From Bacillota bacterium (GTDB lineage: Bacteria; Bacillota; Clostridia; Peptostreptococcales; Anaerovoracaceae): a stretch of 8,901 nt of DNA. The stretch is taken from NCBI GenBank assembly GCA_022706625.1, contig JAKJCD010000010.1:15678-24578 (forward strand), given 5' to 3'. The translations under genes and the position numbers were made by a program. Each line of letters begins with the position of its first letter. Within the stretch, counting starts at the first letter, position 1. Below the pieces are notes generated by a model that saw nothing but the letters and a program-made list of their open reading frames with translations, was not told where the DNA came from and made no database searches. Of this stretch, positions 1 through 7,078 are shown piece by piece.

Positions 1-222
1 GACCGCAATGACAATGGCAATCAGCAGCAAAGCTTGTCCGCTCATGGATCCCTGCACTTTATTGATAAAAAGAATGCTGGTAAAAGCTCCCATTATCATC
101 ATGCCGTCAAGGGCTATGTTTGTAACGCCGCCCCTTTCTGTAAATACACCGCCTAAGGCTACGATAAGAAGGGGTATGGAGAAAAACATGGTCTGCTGGA
201 CCACCAGATAAAGGATGCTCAT
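1..222 (-). CDS. ABC transporter permease, second subunit (NupQ/YufQ-like), N-terminal part, cut by window edge
   Basis: The first 74 codons are present, beginning with MSILYLVVQQTMFFSIPLLI and continuing in frame to the window edge. The stretch ALGGVFTERGGVTNIALDG followed by MMIMGAF is the hallmark N-terminus of the second membrane subunit of BMP-type nucleoside importers (BPD_transp_2 superfamily). This subunit should pair with the preceding permease to form the membrane channel. Two hydrophobic segments are visible, around residues 5-25 and 62-74, with a conserved amphipathic stretch between them. The ATG start shares one base with the TAA stop of the upstream permease (TAATG), and an AAGGAGT Shine-Dalgarno lies about ten bases upstream inside that gene. 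Translational coupling is therefore likely. The family assignment is strong; the substrate is inferred from the family. Confidence 0.9.
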   Translation of the reverse strand, partial: MSILYLVVQQTMFFSIPLLIVALGGVFTERGGVTNIALDGMMIMGAFTSILFINKVQGSMSGQALLLIAIVIAV

Positions 223-1415
223 TATTCATCACTCCTTTCCTGCCCGGAATTAGGCGTTCCGACAGCCTGAGAAGGCTGCTGTCCGCTGTTTTTTTCGGCG
301 ATACCTGTTCTCCATTTCAATAACCTCGGTAAAATATTTCTGAAGAGAAGGGCAAAGGCACTGAAGTAGATTATACATGCAATTATGATATCGATTATTT
401 CCGGGACAAAGTCCAAGGTCTGCAGATAATTGCCGCCTAAAGTTATATAGGAAATAAATATTGCCGAGAAAATAATTCCTATAGGGTTGGACAGTCCCAG
501 CAAAGCGACGGGGATACCGTTAAAACCCTCTGCCGCCAGTACATCCACCGCCTTGATATGACGCCCGCTGGCGCCGGAAAGGTAAAGGAGTCCTCCGCCA
601 AGGCCTGATAAAGCGCCGGCTATTACCATGGAAAGAACTATGCTTCTCTTTTCGTTGATACCCGCATATTTGCTGGCATTACGGTTGAATCCGCAAGCTT
701 TGAGCTCATAACCGAAGGTGGTTTTATTAAGCACGATGTACATGATCACGGCAACACCCACTGCGATATAGATGCCGCAATTTACCGTAGAAAGATCCAC
801 CGCTCCCGATGAGCCGATAGGATTATAGAAAACCTTGTCAAGACCGGCTTTTGGAAGTACCGCAGACTCCGCGACATTCATTGAAAGGGCTTTTTTCGAA
901 TCATAAACCGTAGCCTTCACCATAAAATTAGCAAAATACATCCCTATATAGTTCATCATAATTGTTGAAATGACTTCGTGGACATTCAGATAAGCCTTCA
1001 GCACACCGGGTATCAGCGCCCAAAGCCCCCCAACGACGGCGGCAGCTAAAAGGGCGGCCATCCAATGGAATGGCGCAGGGATAAAAGTACATTTGACTCC
1101 GATGTATACTGCGGCAAAAGCACCCATGATAAACTGTCCTGCGGCGCCAATGTTGAACAGTCCGGTTTTGAAAGCAAAGCCCACAGAAAGGCCTGTCAAA
1201 ATCAAAGGCGTGGCAAAATAAAGAACCTGCCCCATGCCCTTAGCCCCTGTGGAGAAGCCTCCCTTCAGGATGATGATAAAGCCGTCGAAGGCCTGGGGTG
1301 CGTTGCTTATAAGAAGGATAATGAATCCGAAGAGCAGGCCGGCAGAGATGGCGACCACTGAAGAAGTTGCATTATTGAATCCCCGAATGTCCAACAGTTT
1401 CCTTAAGACCTTCAT
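222..1415 (-). CDS. ABC transporter permease, first subunit (NupP/YufP-like)
   Basis: A 397-residue integral membrane protein of the BPD_transp_2 permease family, in the arrangement used by BMP-type nucleoside importers. Hydrophobic segments fall roughly at residues 18-38, 64-82, 90-108, 117-137, 147-166, 212-230, 257-280, 310-327 and 336-357. Family landmarks include FAFKTGLFNIGAAGQ (80-94), HEVISTIMMNYIG (146-158, usually ETISTIMLNYI), ASKYAGI (247-253) and AEGFNGIPVALLG (295-307), the last being the cytoplasmic region that contacts the ATPase. The C-terminal 25 residues are hydrophilic and Ser/Gln-rich, and look like a poorly conserved cytoplasmic tail. The start overlaps the ATPase stop by four bases (ATGA), with AAGGAG nine bases upstream. 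The gene ends in TAATG, shared with the next permease. Length is close to the family norm and no defects are seen. Confidence 0.92.
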   Translation of the reverse strand: MKVLRKLLDIRGFNNATSSVVAISAGLLFGFIILLISNAPQAFDGFIIILKGGFSTGAKGMGQVLYFATPLILTGLSVGFAFKTGLFNIGAAGQFIMGAFAAVYIGVKCTFIPAPFHWMAALLAAAVVGGLWALIPGVLKAYLNVHEVISTIMMNYIGMYFANFMVKATVYDSKKALSMNVAESAVLPKAGLDKVFYNPIGSSGAVDLSTVNCGIYIAVGVAVIMYIVLNKTTFGYELKACGFNRNASKYAGINEKRSIVLSMVIAGALSGLGGGLLYLSGASGRHIKAVDVLAAEGFNGIPVALLGLSNPIGIIFSAIFISYITLGGNYLQTLDFVPEIIDIIIACIIYFSAFALLFRNILPRLLKWRTGIAEKNSGQQPSQAVGTPNSGQERSDE

Positions 1416-2947
1416 ATCGCCTCACTCCTTTCATCCCTCTTGCCGCCTGCCATGTATAAGCCTAATTCTTGAAAGGTAGTGGTTTTAGGATCCAATTCTC
1501 CGACGATCTCACCCTCATACATGACCAGGATCCGATCGCTTATGTTCATTACTTCATCAAGCTCAAGGGAGATGAGCAGAATGGCTTTCCCTTCGTCCCT
1601 CTGCTGTATGAGCTGCTTGTGGATATACTCGATCGCCCCCACATCCAGGCCCCTTGTCGGCTGGACAGCAACCAGGATTTCAGGCTCCAAGTCGATTTCC
1701 CTTGCCACAATTGTCTTTTGCTGATTGCCTCCGGACATGCTCCTGGCAATGGTTTTTGAACCCTGACCGCTTCTGATATCATATTTTTCTATCAAGCCGT
1801 TGGCATATTCGTTGATCTCCCTGAATTTAAGAAATCCGTTTTTCTGAAACTCGGGCATAAAATAGCATTTGAGGATCAAATTTTCCTCAAGGGAGTAATC
1901 GAGTACCAGCCCGTGCTTATGCCGATCTTCCGGGATATGGCTCATCCCGGAAATATTGCGCTTGCGGATGGACATATGCGTCATATCCTTGCCGTTTATC
2001 AGGACCTGCCCTTTCTCCGCAGGCTGCAATCCTGTAAGGGCATAAACCAGTTCCGACTGTCCGTTTCCGTCGATTCCCGCTATGCAGACGATTTCGCCTT
2101 TCCTGACAGTGAAGGATACATCATTCACTATTTTTTTCGCATTGTGCCGGTCACCTACAGTGAGTCCTCTTACCTCCAAGGTTGGCGTTGTCGGCTTGCT
2201 TTCTTCCTTTGCAACTTCGAACTCAACTTTTCTGCCTACCATCATTTCGGACATCTCTTCCTTTGTGGCATCTGCCACATCGATGGTGTCCACAAGCTTG
2301 CCTTTGCGAAGCACGGTGCATCGATCGGATACCGCTTTGATTTCGTTGAGCTTGTGGGTTATGAAGAGTATGGATTTGCCTTCTTTCGCCAGATCCCGCA
2401 TTATATTCATTAGCTCGTCTATCTCCTGTGGCGTAAGGACGGCAGTCGGTTCATCGAAGATCAGGATCTCATTTTCCCGGTAAAGCATTTTCAGGATTTC
2501 CACTCTCTGCTGCATCCCTACCGTAATATCCTGTATAAGAGCGTCCGGATTCACCGAAAGTCCATACTTTCCCGAAAGCTCCACCACTTTTTTTCGCGCT
2601 TCATCCATTTTTAGAAGGCCATTTTTTGTGGTCTCCACACCAAGAATAATGTTTTGCAGCACGGTGAAATTATGCACCAGCTTGAAGTGTTGGTGCACCA
2701 TGCCGATCCCGAGAGTATTTGCTACATTCGGGTCGCTGATTTTAACTTCCTGTCCGTCCTTTTTAATAATCCCTTTATCCGGCTGATAAAGCCCGAAAAG
2801 TACGCTCATCAATGTGGATTTCCCTGCCCCGTTTTCGCCGAGCAAAGCATGGATTTCACCTTTTTTTAAACGGAGAGTGATGTTATCGTTTGCTTTGATA
2901 CCTGGAAATTCTTTTGTGATGTTCAACATTTCGATTACGTAATCCAT
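1412..2947 (-). CDS. ABC transporter ATP-binding protein with two nucleotide-binding domains (NupO/YufO-like)
   Basis: A 511-residue cytoplasmic ATPase with two fused ABC domains, as in RbsA/MglA and BMP-type importers. The first domain has a complete site: Walker A GENGAGKST (37-45), Q-loop Q86, signature VGMQQR (143-148), Walker B ILIFDEP (161-167) and switch His198. The second is degenerate in the way usual for this family: GIDGNGQSE (291-299) lacks the Walker A lysine, signature MSGGNQQK (404-411) is intact, Walker B reads VAVQPTRGLD (426-435) with Gln for Glu, and the switch position is Ser. It should hydrolyse ATP to drive the permease pair encoded just downstream. I chose the ATG at 2947 because GGAGGG sits six bases upstream; an in-frame ATG 11 codons earlier (2980) has no ribosome binding site. 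The end overlaps the permease start by four bases. Confidence 0.94.
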   Translation of the reverse strand: MDYVIEMLNITKEFPGIKANDNITLRLKKGEIHALLGENGAGKSTLMSVLFGLYQPDKGIIKKDGQEVKISDPNVANTLGIGMVHQHFKLVHNFTVLQNIILGVETTKNGLLKMDEARKKVVELSGKYGLSVNPDALIQDITVGMQQRVEILKMLYRENEILIFDEPTAVLTPQEIDELMNIMRDLAKEGKSILFITHKLNEIKAVSDRCTVLRKGKLVDTIDVADATKEEMSEMMVGRKVEFEVAKEESKPTTPTLEVRGLTVGDRHNAKKIVNDVSFTVRKGEIVCIAGIDGNGQSELVYALTGLQPAEKGQVLINGKDMTHMSIRKRNISGMSHIPEDRHKHGLVLDYSLEENLILKCYFMPEFQKNGFLKFREINEYANGLIEKYDIRSGQGSKTIARSMSGGNQQKTIVAREIDLEPEILVAVQPTRGLDVGAIEYIHKQLIQQRDEGKAILLISLELDEVMNISDRILVMYEGEIVGELDPKTTTFQELGLYMAGGKRDERSEAI

Positions 2948-2953
2948 ATGTTG

Positions 2954-2959
2954 CCCTCC
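2954..2959 (-). promoter_or_regulatory. Ribosome binding site that decides the ATPase start
   Basis: GGAGGG on the minus strand, six bases before the ATG at 2947. The longer reading frame from 2980 has nothing resembling a Shine-Dalgarno before it, so the shorter protein is preferred. Confidence 0.8.
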
Positions 2960-3028
2960 GCCTTTATCGTTTTGCGGCATCAGCCGATGGAATATACAAA
3001 AAATCCGGATCCCGGTGCGGTAGATGCT

Positions 3029-3040
3029 ATTGAAATCAAT
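3029..3040. promoter_or_regulatory. Operator-like palindrome at the candidate ATPase promoter
   Basis: ATTGA-AA-TCAAT, five-base arms around a two-base centre. It overlaps the last bases of the candidate TATAAT box and covers the expected transcription start. A closely similar palindrome sits in the same place at the promoter of the LysM-peptidase gene (6900-6913). Binding by a repressor is inference; AT-rich palindromes of this size also arise by chance. Confidence 0.3.
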
Positions 3041-3044
3041 TATA
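3039..3044 (-). promoter_or_regulatory. Candidate -10 box for the ATPase-permease unit
   Basis: TATAAT on the minus strand, about 90 bases before the ATPase start and downstream of the hairpin that follows the lipoprotein gene. No good -35 is visible at normal spacing (TTTATT at 17 bases). The assignment rests on the perfect -10 and its position. The palindrome ATTGAAATCAAT (3029-3040) overlaps its downstream edge. Confidence 0.4.
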
Positions 3045-3178
3045 CATGAACAGCTGGGAAAAATAAATCACAAATAGATAATTAGGCCCTGCCAAACAAG
3101 TCAGAATTAAAGAAAAGGCTTGTTGAGAACGGGTTTAAAAAATTGGTGATAACTCTTTTGGCTCCTAAGCCGTAAGAA

Positions 3179-3206
3179 ACAGCGGGCCTTTTTTATGGCC
3201 CGCTGT
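3179..3206 (-). terminator. Strong hairpin after the lipoprotein gene
   Basis: A perfect 10-bp stem, ACAGCGGGCC pairing with GGCCCGCTGT, around an eight-base loop, starting 34 bases after the lipoprotein stop. On the minus strand the stem is followed by TTCTTACG, a short and imperfect U-tract, so it may terminate only partially. In binding-protein-dependent operons a hairpin in this position commonly lowers expression of the downstream ATPase and permeases or protects the upstream mRNA end. That role is inferred here. Confidence 0.7.
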
Positions 3207-3240
3207 ATTATCTTTTTAATAACCGATGTAGATGCTGTGC

Positions 3241-4347
3241 TTATTCCACCAGGACCGCCTTAACGATGGAAAGTCCCAGATCGTTCAACGTCAGTTCTTT
3301 ACCGGATGCATCGGTATCCTTCTTTAGAATGATATTGCCGGCAACCAGGTCTGCATAGACCGCATCGTAGTCGGCCTGGGAGAAGGTCTCAAATTTGGAG
3401 GTTTCCATAGGCAGCTGAACCCCATCCATGTCAGCTCCGTAAACCAATCCTTGTCCGCCGGGGAATTCGCCTGCATAGTAAGCTGCTAAAGCAGACTGAA
3501 CGGAAGCTGCCAGCCCCTTCATGGCAGAAGTGATAACGGTTTCTGATTCTCCGCTCTGATCAACGTCCACACCGATTACGGCTGCACCGGCTGCCTCAGC
3601 TGCAGACATGACGGAGTTTCCAACCAGTCCGCCGGCTGCGAAGATGACTTCAACACCTTCGGCATACCAAGAGGTGGCCAGTGTTTGAGTTTCCGGTGTG
3701 GCATCAAAATTGCCGGTATAGTGATACTTGAGATCGATTTTGTCGATACCCAGCTCCGCCGCTGCCGCTTCTGCGCCCTGAGCAAATCCATATCCAAAGC
3801 GAACTACAGCGGGAACAGCCATTCCACCCATGTATCCTAATTTTGTATAGCCGTCTTTTACAGCTGCATACCCGGCCAGGTATCCCGATTGCTCTTCAGC
3901 ATAGACGATGCCGACAGTATTGTCGTTGGTGCGGAACTCAGAGTAATCAGCATTGTGCGGGTTTCCGTCAATAAGAATGAAACATACCTCTTCATACAGA
4001 TCCTGAGCGATAAAGATCGGTTCTTCAAAGAGGAAGCCCGGAGTTACAATTATCTTGGCCCCGCCTTCAACAGCCAGTTGGATTGATGCTAAATATGCAT
4101 CGGTGGTCTGCTCCGTGGGTTTATAATATTTATGCGTGATTCCATTTTCTTCTGCATAGGCCACTATCCCTTCCCAGGTCCCTTGGTTGAAGGACTTGTC
4201 GTCGATGGATCCGATATCGGTGATCATTGCGATCTCGTAACCCTCGGCAGTCTCATCCCCGCCGTCGGGAGCAGGCTCTGTTCCGCCGCAGGCCGCGAAA
4301 CCGAATACCATGGCAAAGGCCAACAGCAATACCAAAAATCTCTTCAT
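3241..4347 (-). CDS. BMP-family (PnrA/BmpA/NupN-like) substrate-binding lipoprotein
   Basis: A 368-residue extracytoplasmic lipoprotein, the solute receptor of the ABC importer encoded downstream. The N-terminus is a type II signal: MKRF, a hydrophobic core, then FAAC with the lipidated Cys at residue 20. A short Gly/Pro/Asp/Glu-rich tether (21-35) follows. The mature domain carries the family signature TDIGSIDDKSFNQGTWEG (43-60), EEQSGYLAGY (151-160), VRFGYGFAQGA (182-192) and GVDVDQS (259-265). In characterised relatives (TmpC/PnrA, BmpA, NupN) this fold binds purine or other nucleosides; a spirochaete relative (RfuA) binds riboflavin, so nucleoside is likely but not proven. Length is typical. 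ATG follows AGGAGGAG by eight bases. It lies 119 bp after the LysM-peptidase gene and 293 bp before the ATPase gene, with a strong hairpin in the latter gap. Confidence 0.93.
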   Translation of the reverse strand: MKRFLVLLLAFAMVFGFAACGGTEPAPDGGDETAEGYEIAMITDIGSIDDKSFNQGTWEGIVAYAEENGITHKYYKPTEQTTDAYLASIQLAVEGGAKIIVTPGFLFEEPIFIAQDLYEEVCFILIDGNPHNADYSEFRTNDNTVGIVYAEEQSGYLAGYAAVKDGYTKLGYMGGMAVPAVVRFGYGFAQGAEAAAAELGIDKIDLKYHYTGNFDATPETQTLATSWYAEGVEVIFAAGGLVGNSVMSAAEAAGAAVIGVDVDQSGESETVITSAMKGLAASVQSALAAYYAGEFPGGQGLVYGADMDGVQLPMETSKFETFSQADYDAVYADLVAGNIILKKDTDASGKELTLNDLGLSIVKAVLVE

Positions 4348-4396
4348 TTGCTTTTCTCCTCCTAAAATGTTCGCTAAGTAATAATGAACTCCTTCT

Positions 4397-4402
4397 ATTA
4401 TA
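4397..4402 (-). promoter_or_regulatory. Candidate -10 box for the lipoprotein gene
   Basis: TATAAT on the minus strand, about 50 bases before the ATG. It lies in the 119-bp gap behind the peptidase gene, which has no convincing terminator. The -35 region is weak: TTGCTT occurs but 21 bases upstream, too far for a standard promoter. Confidence 0.4.
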
Positions 4403-4465
4403 ACTCATGTAATAAGAAGAGAAAAGCAAATTTTACTTATTCAGCCTCCCGGCAGATCACTTTTG

Positions 4466-6832
4466 CTATTTCAGCATTTCGGCCAATTTCAGGATGTTAG
4501 CCGTTTCTTCCGCCATCAGGCCTTTTAAGATCACTCTTTGCGCCGCTATCGCCTTGTTATAAATAGCGATCTCCTTTGAAAAGTCGCCGCCTGACTCTTC
4601 ATATCTTGACATCAATGAGCGGGTAGCTTTCGATACATCGGCTGGAACGAAGGCTTTATTTGTTCCCCAGAACAGATTATGCTGATTTTCCTTGCCGTAG
4701 AACATATCATAGTGTATGTCCATGACCTCGGGACTGAAATACATTTCATACCATTCGAAGACATTGTTCACAGCCCATGCATATTCATCAGCTGCGGTGA
4801 CCACGTCCCCATCTTCAAGAGCTCCAATGACTGACTCCATCAAATCAATGTTTCTCTGAGGAGCTTCATGAGGCACCATAGGAGCTTCGTACATAAGGCC
4901 GAGGAAGGCATCCTGGACGAATTTAAATATTTTAAGATTCTTCTTGTTTAATTCCTTTCCTTCCGCACGGATGGCATCGATGGTCTTCTGATCCGCACCT
5001 GATTTCACCGCCTCTGCATATCGGGTATTGAGATCAATCACCTTATCTTTTGCAGCCGAAGCGGCCTTGCCCAGTTTTTCCACAGCTGCTTTATAAGCTT
5101 TCACATCTGCCCCTGCGGCAACACAAATATCCTCATCAAGAGCCGCAGTCAGTCTGTCGAATTGAGAAGTGAAGTCCAGATAAAGCGCAGGCAGCTGATC
5201 GATAAAAACAGCTAAAGCTCCATAGAATTTAAGGTTAAAATCAGTTACATTTTTATTATAAGTTTCAGCAGTGTCAAAATTGGTATGATAGTAATTAATG
5301 TAGAACGGAAATACCGTCTCCATATCCTTCTGCAGCAGGAATCCGTTTACCGTAGACGGAACACCGGCAGCATAATAGGAGAAATCATCGGAATATGTAT
5401 AAGTCTGATATCCCTCCGTCAATACACCGTCCTTGAAACATCCGACGGGCTTGGGAGCAAACCCTTTGTTGACAAATATGTCGATAAGGCTGTAAAGCTC
5501 AGGAGCCGAGTATACGCTGGTATAGGTGTCGTACTCGTAAGCAGGCAGCTCAAAATTGATGAAGGCAAGGGTCTTTCCGGCCCATTCCGGATGTATTTCG
5601 TTGATCATTCGCCAGGCGCCGGTGGTCCAGTCGAACTGACTGTAACTGGCGCCCCATTCTTCAGCACCGTGGAGACAGAACACGATATCGTTTTCCGGGA
5701 CATAGCCGGAATCCTTCATGGCCTTCGCCATGGCCAACACTATGCCCACTGCCATGCTGTCATCCTGGAACCCTTCAAAATACATATCATAATGACCACC
5801 GACAATAACTTGCTGATCGGAGCTCTTTCCTTTTATCTTCCCTACGACATTATAGGTGATCCCTCCGGGCTCAACTATGTTGTCTACTTTCAATGTGCCG
5901 ACAACGCTGCCTTTTTTCTCTATCTGGGATTTTATATACTCTGCATCGTTTTGAGTGATGCTGACGCATGGAATGCTGACAGGTCCGCAAATATCATTTG
6001 CATTGTAGGCATCCTTGCTGATCTCGGAAAAGCCGCTGACGCAAGAGTTCATGATAGCCGCAGCTCCCCGGAACTCAGCCTCCAGCATCGGGTAGGTTAT
6101 CCACCAGTTTGCCCTCATATCTATATCGACCAGAACGATCTTCCCAGTAACGTCACCTTCATATTCTTCGTAATCCCACATGGTCCCGTCACCCATATAA
6201 ATGATTTCCGCAGTTATGCCGTTCTTGGGTGTCGATGCTGTTGCATAAGAGTGGGGTTTAATGACCTTGCTGTCTCCGGCCAGTGTCAATGTAGAGTCGT
6301 TAAACTGCCATTTATCGACTTTCGCAGCAACCTTTTCAGTCTCCGTCAATCCTATTTTTTTCATTACGGAAAGCAGATAATCTGCGGCCTTATGCTCAGC
6401 ATCGCTGCCGGACGTCCTTGTGCCGAGACTTGAAGAAAGATACCTGGGATTTTTCGACAATTCATAGGCGATGTCATAGGCAAAAGCCGGGTCTGCTGCT
6501 TTCAGATACCCGTCCGTTGCTTCGTTAAGCTGAACATTCAAATCTGACAATGCCTTATCCCATTTTGTAATCTCCGGTTCGGGTTTTGGCGCCGGGGCCG
6601 GTGCCACAGAGGTATCTCCCGGGATAAGGATCTTTTGATCAGGATAAATCAGGTGCGGATCAGACAGCTTGTTATACTCGGCCAGCTTCTGCCATGTAGT
6701 ATCGTATTGCTTTGCGATTTTCCACAGCACATCTCCCTGCTTGACCACATAGGCATTGTCCGCAAATGCAAACCCAAAGTTCGCTGCGACAAGGGTCAGG
6801 ACGAGAAAGACACAGATCTTTTTTCTGTTCAC
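4466..6832 (-). CDS. Secreted LysM-domain M28-family zinc peptidase with PA-like region and helical C-terminus
   Basis: A 788-residue exported protein. In order: signal peptide (1-25, ending AFA-D); LysM domain (27-71, YVVKQGDVLWKIA to KILIP), which should bind peptidoglycan; Ala/Pro-rich linker (75-87); a helical stretch (90-165); a PA-like region (about 190-320, with GKIVLVDID at 230-238); the M28 catalytic domain (about 325-550); and a charged, probably helical C-terminal region (555-788). All expected M28 ligands are visible: His347 and Asp349 (GGHYD), bridging Asp357 (FQDDSMAVG), general base Glu391 and ligand Glu392 (GAEEWG), Glu428 (INFELPA) and His516 (HTNFDT). It is therefore predicted to be an active amino- or carboxypeptidase acting at the cell wall; the substrate is unknown. 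The start is GTG (6832-6830) with GGAGGT six bases upstream. It has its own promoter and lies between the CAP gene and the lipoprotein gene. Confidence 0.9.
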   Translation of the reverse strand: MNRKKICVFLVLTLVAANFGFAFADNAYVVKQGDVLWKIAKQYDTTWQKLAEYNKLSDPHLIYPDQKILIPGDTSVAPAPAPKPEPEITKWDKALSDLNVQLNEATDGYLKAADPAFAYDIAYELSKNPRYLSSSLGTRTSGSDAEHKAADYLLSVMKKIGLTETEKVAAKVDKWQFNDSTLTLAGDSKVIKPHSYATASTPKNGITAEIIYMGDGTMWDYEEYEGDVTGKIVLVDIDMRANWWITYPMLEAEFRGAAAIMNSCVSGFSEISKDAYNANDICGPVSIPCVSITQNDAEYIKSQIEKKGSVVGTLKVDNIVEPGGITYNVVGKIKGKSSDQQVIVGGHYDMYFEGFQDDSMAVGIVLAMAKAMKDSGYVPENDIVFCLHGAEEWGASYSQFDWTTGAWRMINEIHPEWAGKTLAFINFELPAYEYDTYTSVYSAPELYSLIDIFVNKGFAPKPVGCFKDGVLTEGYQTYTYSDDFSYYAAGVPSTVNGFLLQKDMETVFPFYINYYHTNFDTAETYNKNVTDFNLKFYGALAVFIDQLPALYLDFTSQFDRLTAALDEDICVAAGADVKAYKAAVEKLGKAASAAKDKVIDLNTRYAEAVKSGADQKTIDAIRAEGKELNKKNLKIFKFVQDAFLGLMYEAPMVPHEAPQRNIDLMESVIGALEDGDVVTAADEYAWAVNNVFEWYEMYFSPEVMDIHYDMFYGKENQHNLFWGTNKAFVPADVSKATRSLMSRYEESGGDFSKEIAIYNKAIAAQRVILKGLMAEETANILKLAEMLK

Positions 6833-6838
6833 AATTAC

Positions 6839-6844
6839 ACCTCC
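6839..6844 (-). promoter_or_regulatory. Ribosome binding site deciding a GTG start
   Basis: GGAGGT on the minus strand, six bases before GTG at 6832. The codon leads straight into a standard signal peptide (MNRKKICVFL), so the GTG start is well supported. Confidence 0.85.
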
Positions 6845-6867
6845 TACTTACTAGAGTAAATCACATC

Positions 6868-6894
6868 GCTGCTCCCAAATACTTTTATAGCAGC
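6868..6894 (-). other. Small inverted repeat in the 5' leader of the LysM-peptidase gene
   Basis: GCTGCT and AGCAGC form six-base arms around a 15-base loop, 24 bases upstream of the Shine-Dalgarno. It could fold in the mRNA leader but shows no resemblance to a riboswitch class I know. The stem is short and may be incidental. Confidence 0.3.
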
Positions 6895-6899
6895 CAGTT

Positions 6900-6913
6900 A
6901 TTGATAAATCAAT
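6900..6913. promoter_or_regulatory. Operator-like palindrome at the LysM-peptidase promoter
   Basis: ATTGAT-AA-ATCAAT, perfect six-base arms around two bases. It begins three bases after the -10 box and covers the predicted transcription start, a usual place for a repressor site. It resembles the palindrome at 3029-3040. The regulator is unknown. Confidence 0.4.
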
Positions 6914-6916
6914 TAC

Positions 6917-6945
6917 ATTATATACTGGTTTTTTTGGTACTTCAA
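6917..6945 (-). promoter_or_regulatory. Sigma-A type promoter for the LysM-peptidase gene
   Basis: On the minus strand, TTGAAG (6945-6940), a 17-base spacer and TATAAT (6922-6917). This is the best-formed promoter in the window. It lies downstream of the CAP terminator and predicts a leader of roughly 75-80 bases before the GTG start. Confidence 0.7.
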
Positions 6946-6973
6946 ACAAAACAGCATTTTCAGCATAAAAGAA

Positions 6974-7007
6974 GAAACCCTCTTTAGCTTTCGCTTCCGA
7001 GGGTCTC
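6974..7007 (-). terminator. Rho-independent terminator after the CAP-protein gene
   Basis: A nine-pair outer stem (GAGACCCTC with GAGGGTTTC, one G-U pair), a GGA/AAA internal loop, then a three-pair AGC/GCT stem closed by a GAAA tetraloop. On the minus strand it is followed by TTCTTTTATG, giving the U-tract; the plus strand has none. It lies about 70 bases after the CAP stop and before the next promoter, as expected for the end of that transcript. Confidence 0.75.
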
Positions 7008-7078
7008 ACCTTTGCAGTCGTCAGTTTATAAAGCAACTAAGTCGAAAAACCGAGCCGATACAGTTTCTAATCGCTTAG

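Noticed and set aside
1913..2413. Plus-strand open frame of 166 codons inside the ATPase gene, with further overlapping plus-strand frames nearby
   Set aside because: All lie opposite conserved ABC ATPase motifs and show shadow-frame composition without start signals.
1412..2947. Loss of the Walker A lysine and the Walker B glutamate in the second ATPase domain as a sign of decay
   Set aside because: This degeneracy is usual for double-domain ATPases of this importer family, and the rest of the domain is intact.
4403..4465. Possible terminator after the LysM-peptidase gene
   Set aside because: Only a three-pair GCC/GGC stem and AT-only long-loop pairings (AATAAG with CTTATT) are present. 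None is convincing, so read-through into the lipoprotein gene cannot be excluded.
5285..6433. Long plus-strand open frame of 382 codons antisense to the LysM-peptidase gene
   Set aside because: It lies wholly inside a well-supported minus-strand gene with recognisable domains. It has no ribosome binding site, a Cys/His/Ile-rich composition typical of shadow frames, and no recognisable motif.
6851..7036. Minus-strand open frame of 61 codons between the CAP and LysM-peptidase genes
   Set aside because: It runs straight through the terminator hairpin and the promoter of the next gene, has no ribosome binding site and resembles no protein.
6845..7078. Possible riboswitch (cyclic-di-GMP, cyclic-di-AMP, purine or M-box) before the LysM-peptidase gene
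   Set aside because: None of the conserved core strings of these classes that I know could be matched. The structured part lies upstream of the best promoter, which makes it part of the CAP transcript.
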